Source of the DNA: a virus
Length of the DNA stretch: 42,068 nucleotides
Virus record (IMG/VR): IMGVR_UViG_3300009285_003081
Location: 1 to 42,068 of that record
Reading direction: 5' to 3' (one strand)
How positions within the stretch are numbered: the first letter of the stretch is position 1; each line of letters starts with the position of its first letter. Of this stretch, positions 6,198-12,724 are shown in pieces. The translations under genes were made by a program, and so were the position numbers. The notes beneath the pieces were generated by a model, which did no database searches, was not told where the DNA came from, and saw only the letters and a list, made by a program, of their open reading frames with translations.

Positions 6198-6512
6198 TTA
6201 AAACGGCGGCTCTGGCGTCCAGCCGTCATGGGTCCGGGCCTTACGCTGGACCCACTCCAGAGCAGGCGCATATCCAGCTCTGGCAAACTTCTGGATCACG
6301 GATTCGGCGGCTTCAAGGTCGGCTCTGAGTCTAGCAATCTCAGCAAAAGTGGAAATCGTGTTCAGAACAGCATTGCATTCCGCCAAGTCCAGCTCCAACT
6401 CCTCGATCCGCTTCAGGCAGTCACGCAGAAGAACACGCGATTTGGTATGAGTCGGCCATGCTGCGTAGCGTTGCAGGTAGTCCGCGATCCGTGCTTTCAG
6501 GTCGTCGCTCAT
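6198..6512 (-). CDS. hypothetical helical protein
   Basis: 104 residues, largely helical with a heptad-like centre (CLKRIEELELDLAECNAVLN, then EIARLRADLEAAESVIQKFA), so a coiled coil is likely. No family is recognised. AAGGAG stands before the start. It is the last gene of the leftward small-gene cluster and ends four bases from the convergent DUF1064 gene. Confidence 0.7.
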   Translation of the reverse strand: MSDDLKARIADYLQRYAAWPTHTKSRVLLRDCLKRIEELELDLAECNAVLNTISTFAEIARLRADLEAAESVIQKFARAGYAPALEWVQRKARTHDGWTPEPPF

Positions 6513-6555
6513 CGCGTCTCCTTGGCCTTTCGTTCAAAACCCGGCACGTTCGGCG

Positions 6556-6777
6556 TCATCGCGGCTCGAACTCCGAACAAATACATACAGAGCAATCGGT
6601 CCTGCGAGGATTCCCTGTACCTTGCGGCTCGCTTCTGTGACGACGCCGACTATGACTACAGGTGCATAGGTCCATCACGAAGTCACGATAAACCTGTACA
6701 AGCTCTAACAGTTCCGCCTTCATCGGCAATGATTCGCGGCCAACTTCAAGTTCGGCTAAGCGGTCTTTTGTAATCAT
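6556..6777 (-). CDS. small Cys/His-rich protein, probable zinc binder
   Basis: 73 residues: a helical first half (LAELEVGRESLPMKAELLEL), then CTCSHSRRRH and CSVCIC followed by EFEPR. The pattern of a CxCxH unit, a second His, and a later CxxCxC-F resembles a family of small phage proteins with a metal site. A related pattern appears in the gene at 7025-7225. The start overlaps a micro-ORF stop. Function unknown. Confidence 0.7.
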   Translation of the reverse strand: MITKDRLAELEVGRESLPMKAELLELVQVYRDFVMDLCTCSHSRRRHRSEPQGTGNPRRTDCSVCICSEFEPR

Positions 6778-6839
6778 CGTTGTCTGTCGAGCGATTCGCC
6801 CGCCTCCTTATCTATCTCGGCCTGTGACTGGCCGCTCAT
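6774..6839 (-). CDS. 21-residue micro-ORF with strong ribosome site
   Basis: ATG at 6839 is preceded by AAGGAGAAGCG, the same ribosome-site cassette used by neighbouring genes. It encodes MSGQSQAEIDKEAGESLDRQ plus one Arg and ends in a TGA that overlaps the next ATG. The tight spacing suggests it is translated, perhaps only for coupling. It may be the remnant of a longer gene. Confidence 0.5.
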   Translation of the reverse strand: MSGQSQAEIDKEAGESLDRQR

Positions 6840-6854
6840 CGCTTCTCCTTGCCC

Positions 6855-7028
6855 TTACATCGGCTCATCTGTGACCTCGCCAGTGTGCTTGTCATAATTA
6901 AAAGGCCGTCCATCTCGTAGATCAAGGCCGTGACCGAGCGCATACTTGATAATCCGAGGCTTCATTAATGATTTCTCGATCAGGCAGTCAATAACCTCTT
7001 GTTCGTCGTCGTCGAGAGTAATTGTCAT
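6855..7028 (-). CDS. hypothetical 57-residue acidic protein
   Basis: MTITLDDDEQEVIDCLIEKS, then a helical stretch and a tail with DGRPFNYDKHTGEV. ATG 7028 has AAGGAG eight bases upstream; the longer frame to 7157 overlaps the preceding gene and is not used. No family recognised. Confidence 0.7.
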   Translation of the reverse strand: MTITLDDDEQEVIDCLIEKSLMKPRIIKYALGHGLDLRDGRPFNYDKHTGEVTDEPM

Positions 7029-7225
7029 CGCTTCTCCTTGGCCTGGAAGTTTGCACAATGACAGACAGTCAACCCAGTGAACGTCGAGTAGAAATATCGA
7101 CAAACTATTTTTGTTCCATTGCGACGGTGCCGTTGACGGTTGTGCCCGCATTTGCAAGGTGTCTGTGGCCCTATGGAAAGACGTGCAATAGCCTTGTTCC
7201 TTTTCTTGACCGATGGGCGCTTCAC
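7025..7225 (-). CDS. small Cys/His protein, probable zinc binder
   Basis: 66 residues beginning with GTG (GTGA overlap with the upstream stop). A basic N-terminus is followed by PCKCGHNRQRHRR, then C and VCHCANFQ. The CxCGH...H...C...CHC-x-F layout resembles the gene at 6556-6777, so the two may be distant paralogues. Role unknown. Confidence 0.7.
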   Translation of the reverse strand: MKRPSVKKRNKAIARLSIGPQTPCKCGHNRQRHRRNGTKIVCRYFYSTFTGLTVCHCANFQAKEKR

Positions 7226-7575
7226 GGCTTCACCTTGGCCTGGAAGTAGGCGTCGATTTTCGGCTTCACCGCAGCGACCGGCTTACTCATGACCGGATTC
7301 ATTTCGGAGCAGGACATCACCTCCCGGAGCAGCTGCTCAGCGGCTTCCAGTTTCACGGCCTTGCGCTGAGCCTCGTGAAGGTCTTCCACTAAGTTCTGAA
7401 GGAGGCGCTGCGCAAACTCTTTGTTGTCCGGCAAATACTCCGGATTCACCCGCGCTGAGCCTACGTCCTGGTTGTCTGTCTCGCCGCAATTGAGACAGGT
7501 TTTGCGTACGCGTCCGAAAGTTTTCGTGACGCTGTAAAAAGTGTGCGGACAGCTCGCATCGCTACTGGCTGACAT
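7222..7575 (-). CDS. hypothetical protein with N-terminal zinc-ribbon-like motif
   Basis: 117 residues. The start has DASCPHTFYSV and KTCLNCGETDN, which resembles a small zinc ribbon; the rest is helical (LLQNLVEDLHEAQRKAVKLE). ATG at 7575 is chosen because GGAGG lies ten bases upstream; a GTG at 7593 inside that site is less likely. Its start overlaps the end of the ABA-like gene. Confidence 0.7.
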   Translation of the reverse strand: MSASSDASCPHTFYSVTKTFGRVRKTCLNCGETDNQDVGSARVNPEYLPDNKEFAQRLLQNLVEDLHEAQRKAVKLEAAEQLLREVMSCSEMNPVMSKPVAAVKPKIDAYFQAKVKP

Positions 7576-7933
7576 TTTTACTTGTCCTCCCACGTGCCGT
7601 CATCACAATTGCCCGAGCTCGCGCCTCGGATGGTGTGCGGCCGTCACAACTCGTAATTCTGTCCGCTATGCCGCCGACCATGCGGAAGAACGCACAGTTG
7701 TAGATGCCATCAGTGAATGACGACACGGTGAACTCGTAGCCGCGTTGCTTACAGAATCCATCAGTCAGCGGCTCGCTCACGGCAGGATCAGACTCGACGG
7801 CTGGGAGATCCATTTCCCGACAGTCACATTTCAGGCCGCCATTAACTCGCGTGCAGAAGCGCGAGTGCTTAATCGACATCGCCTCGCACACCGCTTTTCG
7901 CAGTTCCAGGCCGGTTAATCCACTAGTTGGCAT
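7562..7933 (-). CDS. ABA-sandwich-like phage protein, copy 1
   Basis: 123 residues. It begins GLTGLELRKAVCEAM, then LPAVESDPAVSEPL, FCKQRGYEFTV and ends TPSEARARAIVMTA. This order is that of the phage ABA sandwich domain family (function unknown). Paralogues lie at 7999-8388 and 38361-38690. About 216 bases of its 3' half are nearly identical to 38375-38590, showing a recent duplication or gene conversion. GGAGGAG precedes the ATG. Confidence 0.78.
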   Translation of the reverse strand: MPTSGLTGLELRKAVCEAMSIKHSRFCTRVNGGLKCDCREMDLPAVESDPAVSEPLTDGFCKQRGYEFTVSSFTDGIYNCAFFRMVGGIADRITSCDGRTPSEARARAIVMTARGRTSKNVSQ

Positions 7934-8006
7934 TAGCTCCTCCCCGTATCTGGTGGTATGCCGCGAGCACCTTCCGGCGCGCCTCGGCGGGCGTGCGGCT
8001 ACTCAT
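7923..8006 (-). pseudogene. 27-residue remnant of a duplicated gene
   Basis: From ATG 8006 the frame reads MSSRTPAEARRKVLAAYHQI then RGGANAN. This matches the last 25 or so residues of the 86-residue gene at 8378-8638 (GGTPAEARLKVLAAYDQI then RGGANAR). In both places the stop overlaps the start of an ABA-like gene by about ten bases. The remnant and the gene at 7562 are therefore a second copy of the two-gene unit 8638-7999, with the first gene cut down. Confidence 0.7.
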
Positions 8007-8388
8007 CGTCTTGCTCCATTTTCACGATTGCCCGGGCGCGTGCCTCGGATGGGGTTGAGCCTTGCACACTCACAGCGAGTATCCCTATTCGGGAAGGCAG
8101 CGCTTTGAGGTGCACGACATATCTTGTCGCCGTGGCTTCGAGCCGCCAACTGAAACCTACTTCAGCGCACCGAGCGTTAAACAGGGGTTCGCTGACAGCG
8201 GGATCGGAATCGACGGCCGGCAAGCCGGAACAAGCGTCCGTCAATGAGGTGAATCCGCAGACTAAATTGCCGTTCAGTTCTGTGCGCAACCAAAGGTTTG
8301 TGCCGCGCGGGTCGCGCCGAATCGAGTATCCCAACGCCTCACACGCTGCTCTTCGCAGCGCCAGGCCGGTTAATCCACTATCTTGCAT
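7999..8388 (-). CDS. ABA-sandwich-like phage protein, copy 2
   Basis: 129 residues with GLTGLALRRAACEALGYSIR, LPAVDSDPAVSEPLF, CAEVGFSWRLEAT and TPSEARARAIVKMEQ, the same plan as the copies at 7562 and 38361. The middle is diverged from the others, so it is the older paralogue. Function unknown. Confidence 0.78.
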   Translation of the reverse strand: MQDSGLTGLALRRAACEALGYSIRRDPRGTNLWLRTELNGNLVCGFTSLTDACSGLPAVDSDPAVSEPLFNARCAEVGFSWRLEATATRYVVHLKALPSRIGILAVSVQGSTPSEARARAIVKMEQDDE

Positions 8389-8638
8389 TAGCCCCTCCCC
8401 GTATCTGGTCGTAGGCCGCGAGCACCTTCAAGCGCGCCTCGGCTGGCGTGCCGCCTTCAATTATGATGTCCACCTCTTCCGTCTCTGTCGAGCCTCGGAC
8501 CCAGAGCGATATCGACTCATGCGGGTCCTGGATCATGGACCATGTACAGTTCCGCTCTGCGCACCACGCGACGAAAGCGTCTTCGGTGTTCTCTTTCACG
8601 ATTTGCCTTCCTAGTCCAAGCTTTTCGAAGCGTGTCAT
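8378..8638 (-). CDS. hypothetical protein, distant ABA-like C-terminus
   Basis: 86 residues with FVAWCAERNCTWSM and a final GGTPAEARLKVLAAYDQI, echoing the C-terminal motif of the ABA-sandwich-like genes. The start overlaps the preceding stop (ATGA) and has AGGTGAGGA upstream. A shortened copy is at 7923-8006. Function unknown. Confidence 0.72.
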   Translation of the reverse strand: MTRFEKLGLGRQIVKENTEDAFVAWCAERNCTWSMIQDPHESISLWVRGSTETEEVDIIIEGGTPAEARLKVLAAYDQIRGGANAR

Positions 8639-8895
8639 TCCTCACCTTTCGCTTTCTTAATGGCCGCTCGGAGCGCATGGATCATCCGTCTCGACAACTG
8701 CGCCTTAATCAGCACCCCGCCATCGTTGCCGTTCCACGCCGGGACGTGCCTACATACCCACTCCACGTCTTTGCACGCCTCCAGTAGTTCTGGCGCTGCT
8801 TCGTGCAATCCGCAGAAGACGAGGTAGACTAGATCTTCAGTCCCCTGAATACGCGGAAGAGCCCGCCGGATTTCACAGCCACATTGCAGTTTCAT
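8635..8895 (-). CDS. hypothetical phage protein
   Basis: 86 residues: LQCGCEIRR, then FCGLHEAAPELLEACKDVEW and a basic helical end (MIHALRAAIKKAKGEE). The H-x-AAPELLEAC string is a common element in small phage proteins of unknown role. Overlaps both neighbours by four bases. Confidence 0.72.
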   Translation of the reverse strand: MKLQCGCEIRRALPRIQGTEDLVYLVFCGLHEAAPELLEACKDVEWVCRHVPAWNGNDGGVLIKAQLSRRMIHALRAAIKKAKGEE

Positions 8896-9209
8896 TTTTT
8901 ACCTTCAGCTCCCTTGATGGCCGCGCGGGCTTGAAGCACGCAGACCCGAAGTTGTTCGGACATGTCGGCCAATCCCGCATCGCCTTTAGCAAAGCGCGAT
9001 GAGATTTCCAATTCGAAAGTCTTCAACGCCTTAAGCATGTTTGGCGCTGCGGCTATCAGGCGGGCATTGGCGTCAGCTTCCCCTGTTGCCAGGCCCGAAT
9101 GCTGAAGGGCATCAGCAACCGCGTAATGACGCCGATTGCCATTACCGTCTTCATAGCTTGCGTGCACGTGTAACCCGTGTCGATGCCACGGCCCCGGTGT
9201 GTGCTTCAT
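8892..9209 (-). CDS. HTPGPW-motif phage protein
   Basis: 105 residues starting KHTPGPWHRHG, then ADANARLIAAAPNMLKALK. The HTPGPW start with a later ANA-LIAAAP-LL element is a widespread phage family without a known function. ATG 9209 is chosen for GGAGG upstream and ATGA overlap; the extension to 9260 lies over the previous gene. Confidence 0.78.
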   Translation of the reverse strand: MKHTPGPWHRHGLHVHASYEDGNGNRRHYAVADALQHSGLATGEADANARLIAAAPNMLKALKTFELEISSRFAKGDAGLADMSEQLRVCVLQARAAIKGAEGKK

Positions 9210-9442
9210 AACCCAGCCTCCTTCCTGATTTCTTCCGCTTCCGCGAACGCCACCGTGCACGCGCCGATTACATCGCAGCGCAGGACCGTGAGCGCGGATC
9301 CCACGTCCTCGCCCGCCATAATCTGAATCACTGCGGCGCCCACGAGACGGTTAAACTCCGAGTGCAGTTGAAACAGCCGATCCGAAATCGGGGCCCGCGC
9401 GATGGCACGCTCGCCGTCGAGGCGCTGTTGTTCAGTTACCAT
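9206..9442 (-). CDS. hypothetical 78-residue helical protein
   Basis: Helical throughout (QLHSEFNRLVGAAVIQIMAG, then VIGACTVAFAEAEEIRKEAG). No domain recognised. The start lies within the end of the 41-residue gene upstream and the stop overlaps the HTPGPW gene. Confidence 0.68.
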   Translation of the reverse strand: MVTEQQRLDGERAIARAPISDRLFQLHSEFNRLVGAAVIQIMAGEDVGSALTVLRCDVIGACTVAFAEAEEIRKEAGL

Positions 9443-9557
9443 GACTCAACCTCCGATCCGCTTCTCGGGCTTCGTCCTCAGCCCGGCGTTCTTCTGCCGT
9501 GATCGTCCGTTCTGGCCGGACTTCCTCGTTCGCTTCCTCCGCGCAGTCCTGACTCAT
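9432..9557 (-). CDS. hypothetical 41-residue charged protein
   Basis: ATG 9557 overlaps the upstream stop (ATGA) and has GGAGG nine bases before it. The product (SQDCAEEANEEVRPERTITA, then EERRAEDEAREADRR) is almost wholly Glu, Asp and Arg, likely a single charged helix. The longer frame to 9638 is a shadow of the upstream gene. Confidence 0.6.
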   Translation of the reverse strand: MSQDCAEEANEEVRPERTITAEERRAEDEAREADRRLSHGN

Positions 9558-9781
9558 CGCAGATCCTCCGCCATCGCGGCCTTGACCGCCAGCCACAAGT
9601 CGTGAGCCACGTACCGCGGCAGGATCGGGCCGTCCCATCCATAGCTGCCGTAGTGGTCCACGTCACTACTCAGCAGCGCGTCCAGGTGACGCCACTTTTC
9701 CCAGACAGCTAAGAGCCTGTCTTGGCCCGTGGGCGCGCCGCCGGCTGTTGTGATGTGTCGTAGCTTGTAGGATTTGCTCAT
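9554..9781 (-). CDS. hypothetical 75-residue protein
   Basis: Contains RLLAVWEKWRHLDALLSSDV, a Tyr/Gly turn and VAHDLWLAVKAAMAEDLR. No family recognised. It overlaps both neighbours by four bases, as expected for a translationally coupled cluster. Confidence 0.68.
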   Translation of the reverse strand: MSKSYKLRHITTAGGAPTGQDRLLAVWEKWRHLDALLSSDVDHYGSYGWDGPILPRYVAHDLWLAVKAAMAEDLR

Positions 9782-10017
9782 TTCGGGCTTCCCTTTTTAC
9801 CGGCCAGTCCCACTTGCTGCATACCACACAGCCTCTCTCTATCTTTCTCGGAGATCGCTGTCAGGCTGTCTGCGAGATAATCCCGCGCGATCAGTTTTCC
9901 GACGCGGGCTTCCGCGTCCGAAATCGAATTGGCCTCGATTTCAACCGGGACGAGGACCCAGACCCGATAAACTGGATACCTGCTTTTCGTGGGTTCGCCC
10001 TTTTTAGTTTTCTTCAT
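9778..10017 (-). CDS. hypothetical 79-residue protein
   Basis: A Lys-rich start (KKTKKGEPTKSRYPVYRVWV) then a short strand-helix unit (LVPVEIEANSISDAEARVGK) of the kind seen in small phage proteins that process 'EIEA-s-s-EA' motifs. ATG 10017 has AGAGG eight bases upstream; the frame to 10131 overlaps the previous gene. Confidence 0.68.
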   Translation of the reverse strand: MKKTKKGEPTKSRYPVYRVWVLVPVEIEANSISDAEARVGKLIARDYLADSLTAISEKDRERLCGMQQVGLAGKKGSPK

Positions 10018-10201
10018 TTTGATAACCTCTTTTTTCCGCCTGCTCAATCTCTTCTGTCGAGCACCCGGCCGCGCGGCAGTCCTCGCGCAGCTCGTACAGC
10101 ACCGCACGGTCCCGGCCCGCCTCGACGGCATCGGCCAAGTCGCGGAGCCGGTGGGTTGCTCGCATGTCCGCGAGCGTGAGTGATAGATTTGCTGTCTTCA
10201 T
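10004..10201 (-). CDS. hypothetical 65-residue helical protein
   Basis: Helical, with MRATHRLRDLADAVEAGRDR and CSTEEIEQAEKRGY. A GGGAG ribosome site precedes the ATG. No domain recognised. Confidence 0.68.
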   Translation of the reverse strand: MKTANLSLTLADMRATHRLRDLADAVEAGRDRAVLYELREDCRAAGCSTEEIEQAEKRGYQNEEN

Positions 10202-10248
10202 TTTTCCGTCTCCCTTTGCCGCCGCGCTCGAACCACGGCGGGAAATGC

Positions 10249-10587
10249 TTAAATCCTATCTGCCGGGTCGGATCCCGGGATTGCCTTGCTCGCGACCGGG
10301 TTCCCGAACTGGTCGCAATTCCAGCCGTGCCCGTCCGGATCAGGCTGACGGGGAGCGAACGTTTTGCTGGTCCAGCGGACGATGCCGCCTACCATGAGCT
10401 GGCATCCCTGCTTGTTGCCCGAGATGCTTTTCACGACCTCGATGTTCGGCCGCACGGCCAATTGCTCGGCCGCAGCGTCCGTCACCAATCGGTCCCAGTG
10501 TCTAGCACTGGGATTCCATCGCCATCCCTGGCGGGCCAGGTGCGTTCGGATCGGGTACGTGTCACCCCGGAGGGTTGCGATGATCAT
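10249..10587 (-). CDS. hypothetical protein with GDTYPIR/GWRWNP motif, first gene of the cluster
   Basis: 112 residues. The N-terminus (IATLRGDTYPIRTHLARQGW then RWNPSARHWDR) matches a small domain widespread in phage and plasmid proteins, in which a short strand, a helix and a W-rich turn repeat. A QGCQLMVGGIVRW segment follows. It is the promoter-proximal gene of the leftward cluster; I could not find a convincing promoter upstream. Confidence 0.72.
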   Translation of the reverse strand: MIIATLRGDTYPIRTHLARQGWRWNPSARHWDRLVTDAAAEQLAVRPNIEVVKSISGNKQGCQLMVGGIVRWTSKTFAPRQPDPDGHGWNCDQFGNPVASKAIPGSDPADRI

Positions 10588-10864
10588 GCCCGCAATAGAG
10601 CATGCAACGGACCAAACATGCAGCGTTGAAACGTAAGCACTTAGCTGCGCCCATAACTGGCTGTTTTGACGATATGGCAGAAACAGCGGGAAAACACGAT
10701 TTTAGCGTGTGACGGAACGTCAGGAAATGGCATGGAACTGACTTGACGAAACGACAGGAACGACAGGAATGGAGCATGGGGAAGAGTGGAACGTGGCTGT
10801 AAGTGCTTGATTGTGCGTCAGAGCCCGGCGGGAAACGTGGTAGCGAACGTGCTAGACGTAGAGC
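10588..10864. other. divergent intergenic control region
   Basis: No gene is supported between the leftward cluster and the tiny rightward gene at 10865. A motif of the form (G/A)AACG(A/T)CAGGAA occurs at 10714-10726, 10748-10760 and 10757-10769, the last two in tandem. These could be operators. No clear -35/-10 pair was found in either direction. Confidence 0.5.
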
Positions 10865-10987
10865 ATGACTACATATGATGCAAGAGTAACACTTCATGAC
10901 GCGATCGAGTATCTGCGCGACGAAGTCGGCTGCATGAGCCGCGCCGTCGTGCAGCGTATCAACGAGATTCTAGGGGAGGCAGTATGA
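10865..10987 (+). CDS. hypothetical 40-residue protein
   Basis: MTTYDARVTLHDAIEYLRDE, then a helix with SRAVVQRINEILGEAV. It is helical and could be a small DNA-binding or coupling protein. The stop overlaps the ATG of the next gene (ATGA). Too short for a family call. Confidence 0.55.
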   Translation: MTTYDARVTLHDAIEYLRDEVGCMSRAVVQRINEILGEAV

Positions 10988-11142
10988 CAACATGGACGAG
11001 AATGATGATCGGGGAGGCCGTCTCGGACAAGGCGGCCGGCGCACTACTCAATATTGCGGATGCCCACTTGGTGGAGCAGCTTGAAACCTACGGCGCCACG
11101 CAAGCCCGACGACTCGTCACCCCGCCAGTCGCTGCCCGCTAA
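10984..11142 (+). CDS. hypothetical 52-residue protein
   Basis: Starts MTTWTRMMIGEAVSDKAAGA and continues as helix (LLNIADAHLVEQLETYGATQ). GGGGAGGC lies directly upstream. A strong GC hairpin follows its stop, so these two small genes form a short unit of their own. Function unknown. Confidence 0.58.
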   Translation: MTTWTRMMIGEAVSDKAAGALLNIADAHLVEQLETYGATQARRLVTPPVAAR

Positions 11143-11151
11143 CCCGCCACG

Positions 11152-11172
11152 GGGGTGAGGCAGCCTCACCCC
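11152..11172 (+). terminator. GC-rich hairpin after the two small genes
   Basis: GGGGTGAGG pairs with CCTCACCCC across a CAG loop. No T-run follows, so it may be a partial terminator or an mRNA end-protecting hairpin. Confidence 0.5.
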
Positions 11173-11595
11173 GCCTCGTCCTAATACTGCGTAGCTTCCA
11201 GCATAATCCACGCTAATACAAACTTCGCGCCCAGCGCAACAGCCTGAAACCATCGAATGCTACTCTTGTATAAGTCGCCAGTCCAAAATCGGCGTGCAGT
11301 ATTAGAATTTCTAATACAAGACCCGCGCCAGCGCAGGAAAGTCAGAAACTTCTTGACACGATCGCGCCGATTCAATCATTCTCGCGCGCGGCACAAGCCG
11401 AGACGAACCCGACAAGCTACTCCACTTCAAAGGCTGCCGAATCGCTGAGAGTCGGCTAGCCTCGGGGCGGTAGCCGGAGGCGGAACTCCACGCGGTGTAG
11501 AATATCAAGTTTCGAATGCCGAGCGCTTCAGCGCGGTACCTTATTGATTCCCTGTTCCAGTTTCAGATAAGATTGACCTGGACACCAAAATATTT
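11173..11595. promoter_or_regulatory. late-operon control region with CTAATAC repeats
   Basis: About 420 bases without a credible gene. CTAATAC occurs near 11181, 11211 and 11311, and as its reverse at 11299, where GTATTAGAA and TTCTAATAC form a 19-bp palindrome (11299-11317). A perfect -35 TTGACA is at 11353-11358 with a weak TCATTC 17 bases on. A second candidate, TTGATT (11544-11549), 18 bases, TAAGAT (11568-11573), lies just before the terminase small subunit gene. The region looks like the switch for late transcription. Confidence 0.5.
11544..11573 (+). promoter_or_regulatory. candidate late promoter
   Basis: TTGATT, an 18-base spacer and TAAGAT place a transcript start near 11580, sixteen bases before the terminase small subunit ATG. 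It is a moderate sigma-70 match, chosen for its position. Confidence 0.4.
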
Positions 11596-12297
11596 ATGAT
11601 CACGACACCTAGCCAAGCGGGCCAAATCGGGGGCGAGTATCGGCGCCGCGCAGCCGCGAAGCGGAAGGAACGCGTGCTCATGCTACATTGTGCTGGCATG
11701 TCCCAAAAGGAGATCGCTAAGCAGCTTCACATTACCTGGCGCACAGTCTACCGCGACTTGGCCGAGATCCAGGACGCGCGCGTGGAGGTGGAGCAGATCA
11801 TCGAGGATGCCGGCATCGACGCACACGATGCGTGGCTCACGCTGTCGCGCATGCATGACGCGGATCTCAGCGACATCGTGCTCAATCCCGATGCTCCGCT
11901 GGAGGAGCTGCGGTACAAACCCATCGCACAGTGGCCGGCGATCTGGCGCCAGGGGTTGGCGGGTAAAATCCGCATCACTCCGGTGGCGGTGTCGGACGGA
12001 GAGCGGACCGAGGGCGGCGACACGGTGCGCTACAAGATCGAGATCGAGCGAGCGGATTTGCTCAAAATCATCGAGCTAGCGGGCCGGCTCAAGCCTGTCG
12101 ATGCGTTTGTTAAGCAGCAACAGGCCGACGTCAACATCACTGTCGTGACGGCAGACGAGGCGCGTCGCGTGGCTGGGGCCCGCCGGCGCCTGGCACTGGC
12201 GGAAGGATCTGACATTATAGATGTGTCGCCGGCGCCGGAGGCCACTTCGGACCCGGAAGCTGCACCACAACCTGTAGAGCCGGGCCATGTCGCATAA
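11596..12297 (+). CDS. terminase small subunit-like protein
   Basis: 233 residues. A helix-turn-helix lies at about 25-60 (LMLHCAGMSQKEIAKQLHIT, WRTVYRDLAEIQ). The middle helices (HDAWLTLSRMHDADLSDIV) and the position two small genes before the large terminase support a DNA-recognition subunit of the packaging motor. The Pro/Glu-rich tail after about 205 looks disordered. No clear ribosome site precedes ATG 11596. A generic regulator is the alternative. Confidence 0.72.
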   Translation: MITTPSQAGQIGGEYRRRAAAKRKERVLMLHCAGMSQKEIAKQLHITWRTVYRDLAEIQDARVEVEQIIEDAGIDAHDAWLTLSRMHDADLSDIVLNPDAPLEELRYKPIAQWPAIWRQGLAGKIRITPVAVSDGERTEGGDTVRYKIEIERADLLKIIELAGRLKPVDAFVKQQQADVNITVVTADEARRVAGARRRLALAEGSDIIDVSPAPEATSDPEAAPQPVEPGHVA

Positions 12298-12348
12298 TGA
12301 CCATTATGTAAACCTGCGAAAAAGCACCACAAGATGTAGGAGGGAAGG

Positions 12349-12486
12349 ATGATCGCGAAACTCATTGTTGTCGTAATGCTGTCGTTCGCGCTTGCCCGCT
12401 GCGGAGGCCCGGACCTGGATTGTGTTCGCGCCGGTGTGGCGTGTGATCCGGTAGGCCGGCCGGTGTGCCCGTTCGGGTTCTGCTGA
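12349..12486 (+). CDS. 45-residue Cys-rich exported peptide
   Basis: GGAGG precedes the ATG. A hydrophobic start (IAKLIVVVMLSFALA) is followed by RCGGPDLDCVRAGVACDP and VCPFGFC. Five Cys in about 25 residues after a signal-like segment suggest a disulfide-bonded peptide or a small lipoprotein, though the lipobox is poor (Arg before the first Cys). The stop overlaps the next ATG. Function unknown. Confidence 0.6.
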   Translation: MIAKLIVVVMLSFALARCGGPDLDCVRAGVACDPVGRPVCPFGFC

Positions 12487-12626
12487 TGACGAAATTGTTA
12501 CAGGTTCTTACTGTGCTGTTTGTCGTGGCCTGGGTCTGCGTCTCGGCATGGAACCTGTACTTGGTCTACGACATCGCGCGTTGGCAGGCACAACTAATCT
12601 CACCAGATCCGCACTTCAGGCCATGA
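12486..12626 (+). CDS. 46-residue single-pass membrane protein
   Basis: One strong membrane segment (LLQVLTVLFVVAWVCVSAW) then a short polar tail. It overlaps both neighbours. Together with 12349 and 12623 it forms a run of three tiny membrane or exported proteins between the terminase genes. A holin or spanin-like role is possible but unsupported. Confidence 0.58.
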   Translation: MTKLLQVLTVLFVVAWVCVSAWNLYLVYDIARWQAQLISPDPHFRP

Positions 12627-12724
12627 TGAAACTTCGCTCCTCGCTGATCAACATCCTCATCGGCGTGGGAGCCGTGATCGGGGTCGCCGTGTTGTTCCTC
12701 GCGGCCGAGACCCTATTCCGGTGA
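12623..12724 (+). CDS. 33-residue membrane peptide
   Basis: MMKLRSSLINILIGVGAVIG followed by VAVLFLAAETLFR: a basic start, then one membrane helix. Its stop overlaps the GTG of the large terminase gene. The second Met may be the real start. Confidence 0.52.
   Translation: MMKLRSSLINILIGVGAVIGVAVLFLAAETLFR

Noticed and set aside
7025-7249. Plus-strand 75-residue frame
   Set aside because: Antisense to two small genes that have overlapping starts and good ribosome sites.
10562-10897. 111-residue minus-strand open frame
   Set aside because: It covers the control region and overlaps the first gene of the leftward cluster. Cys/His/Ser-rich with no ribosome site.
11450-11530. Possible tRNA around a TTTCGAATGCC stretch
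   Set aside because: The bases on either side cannot pair to make a T-arm, and no acceptor or anticodon stem is found.
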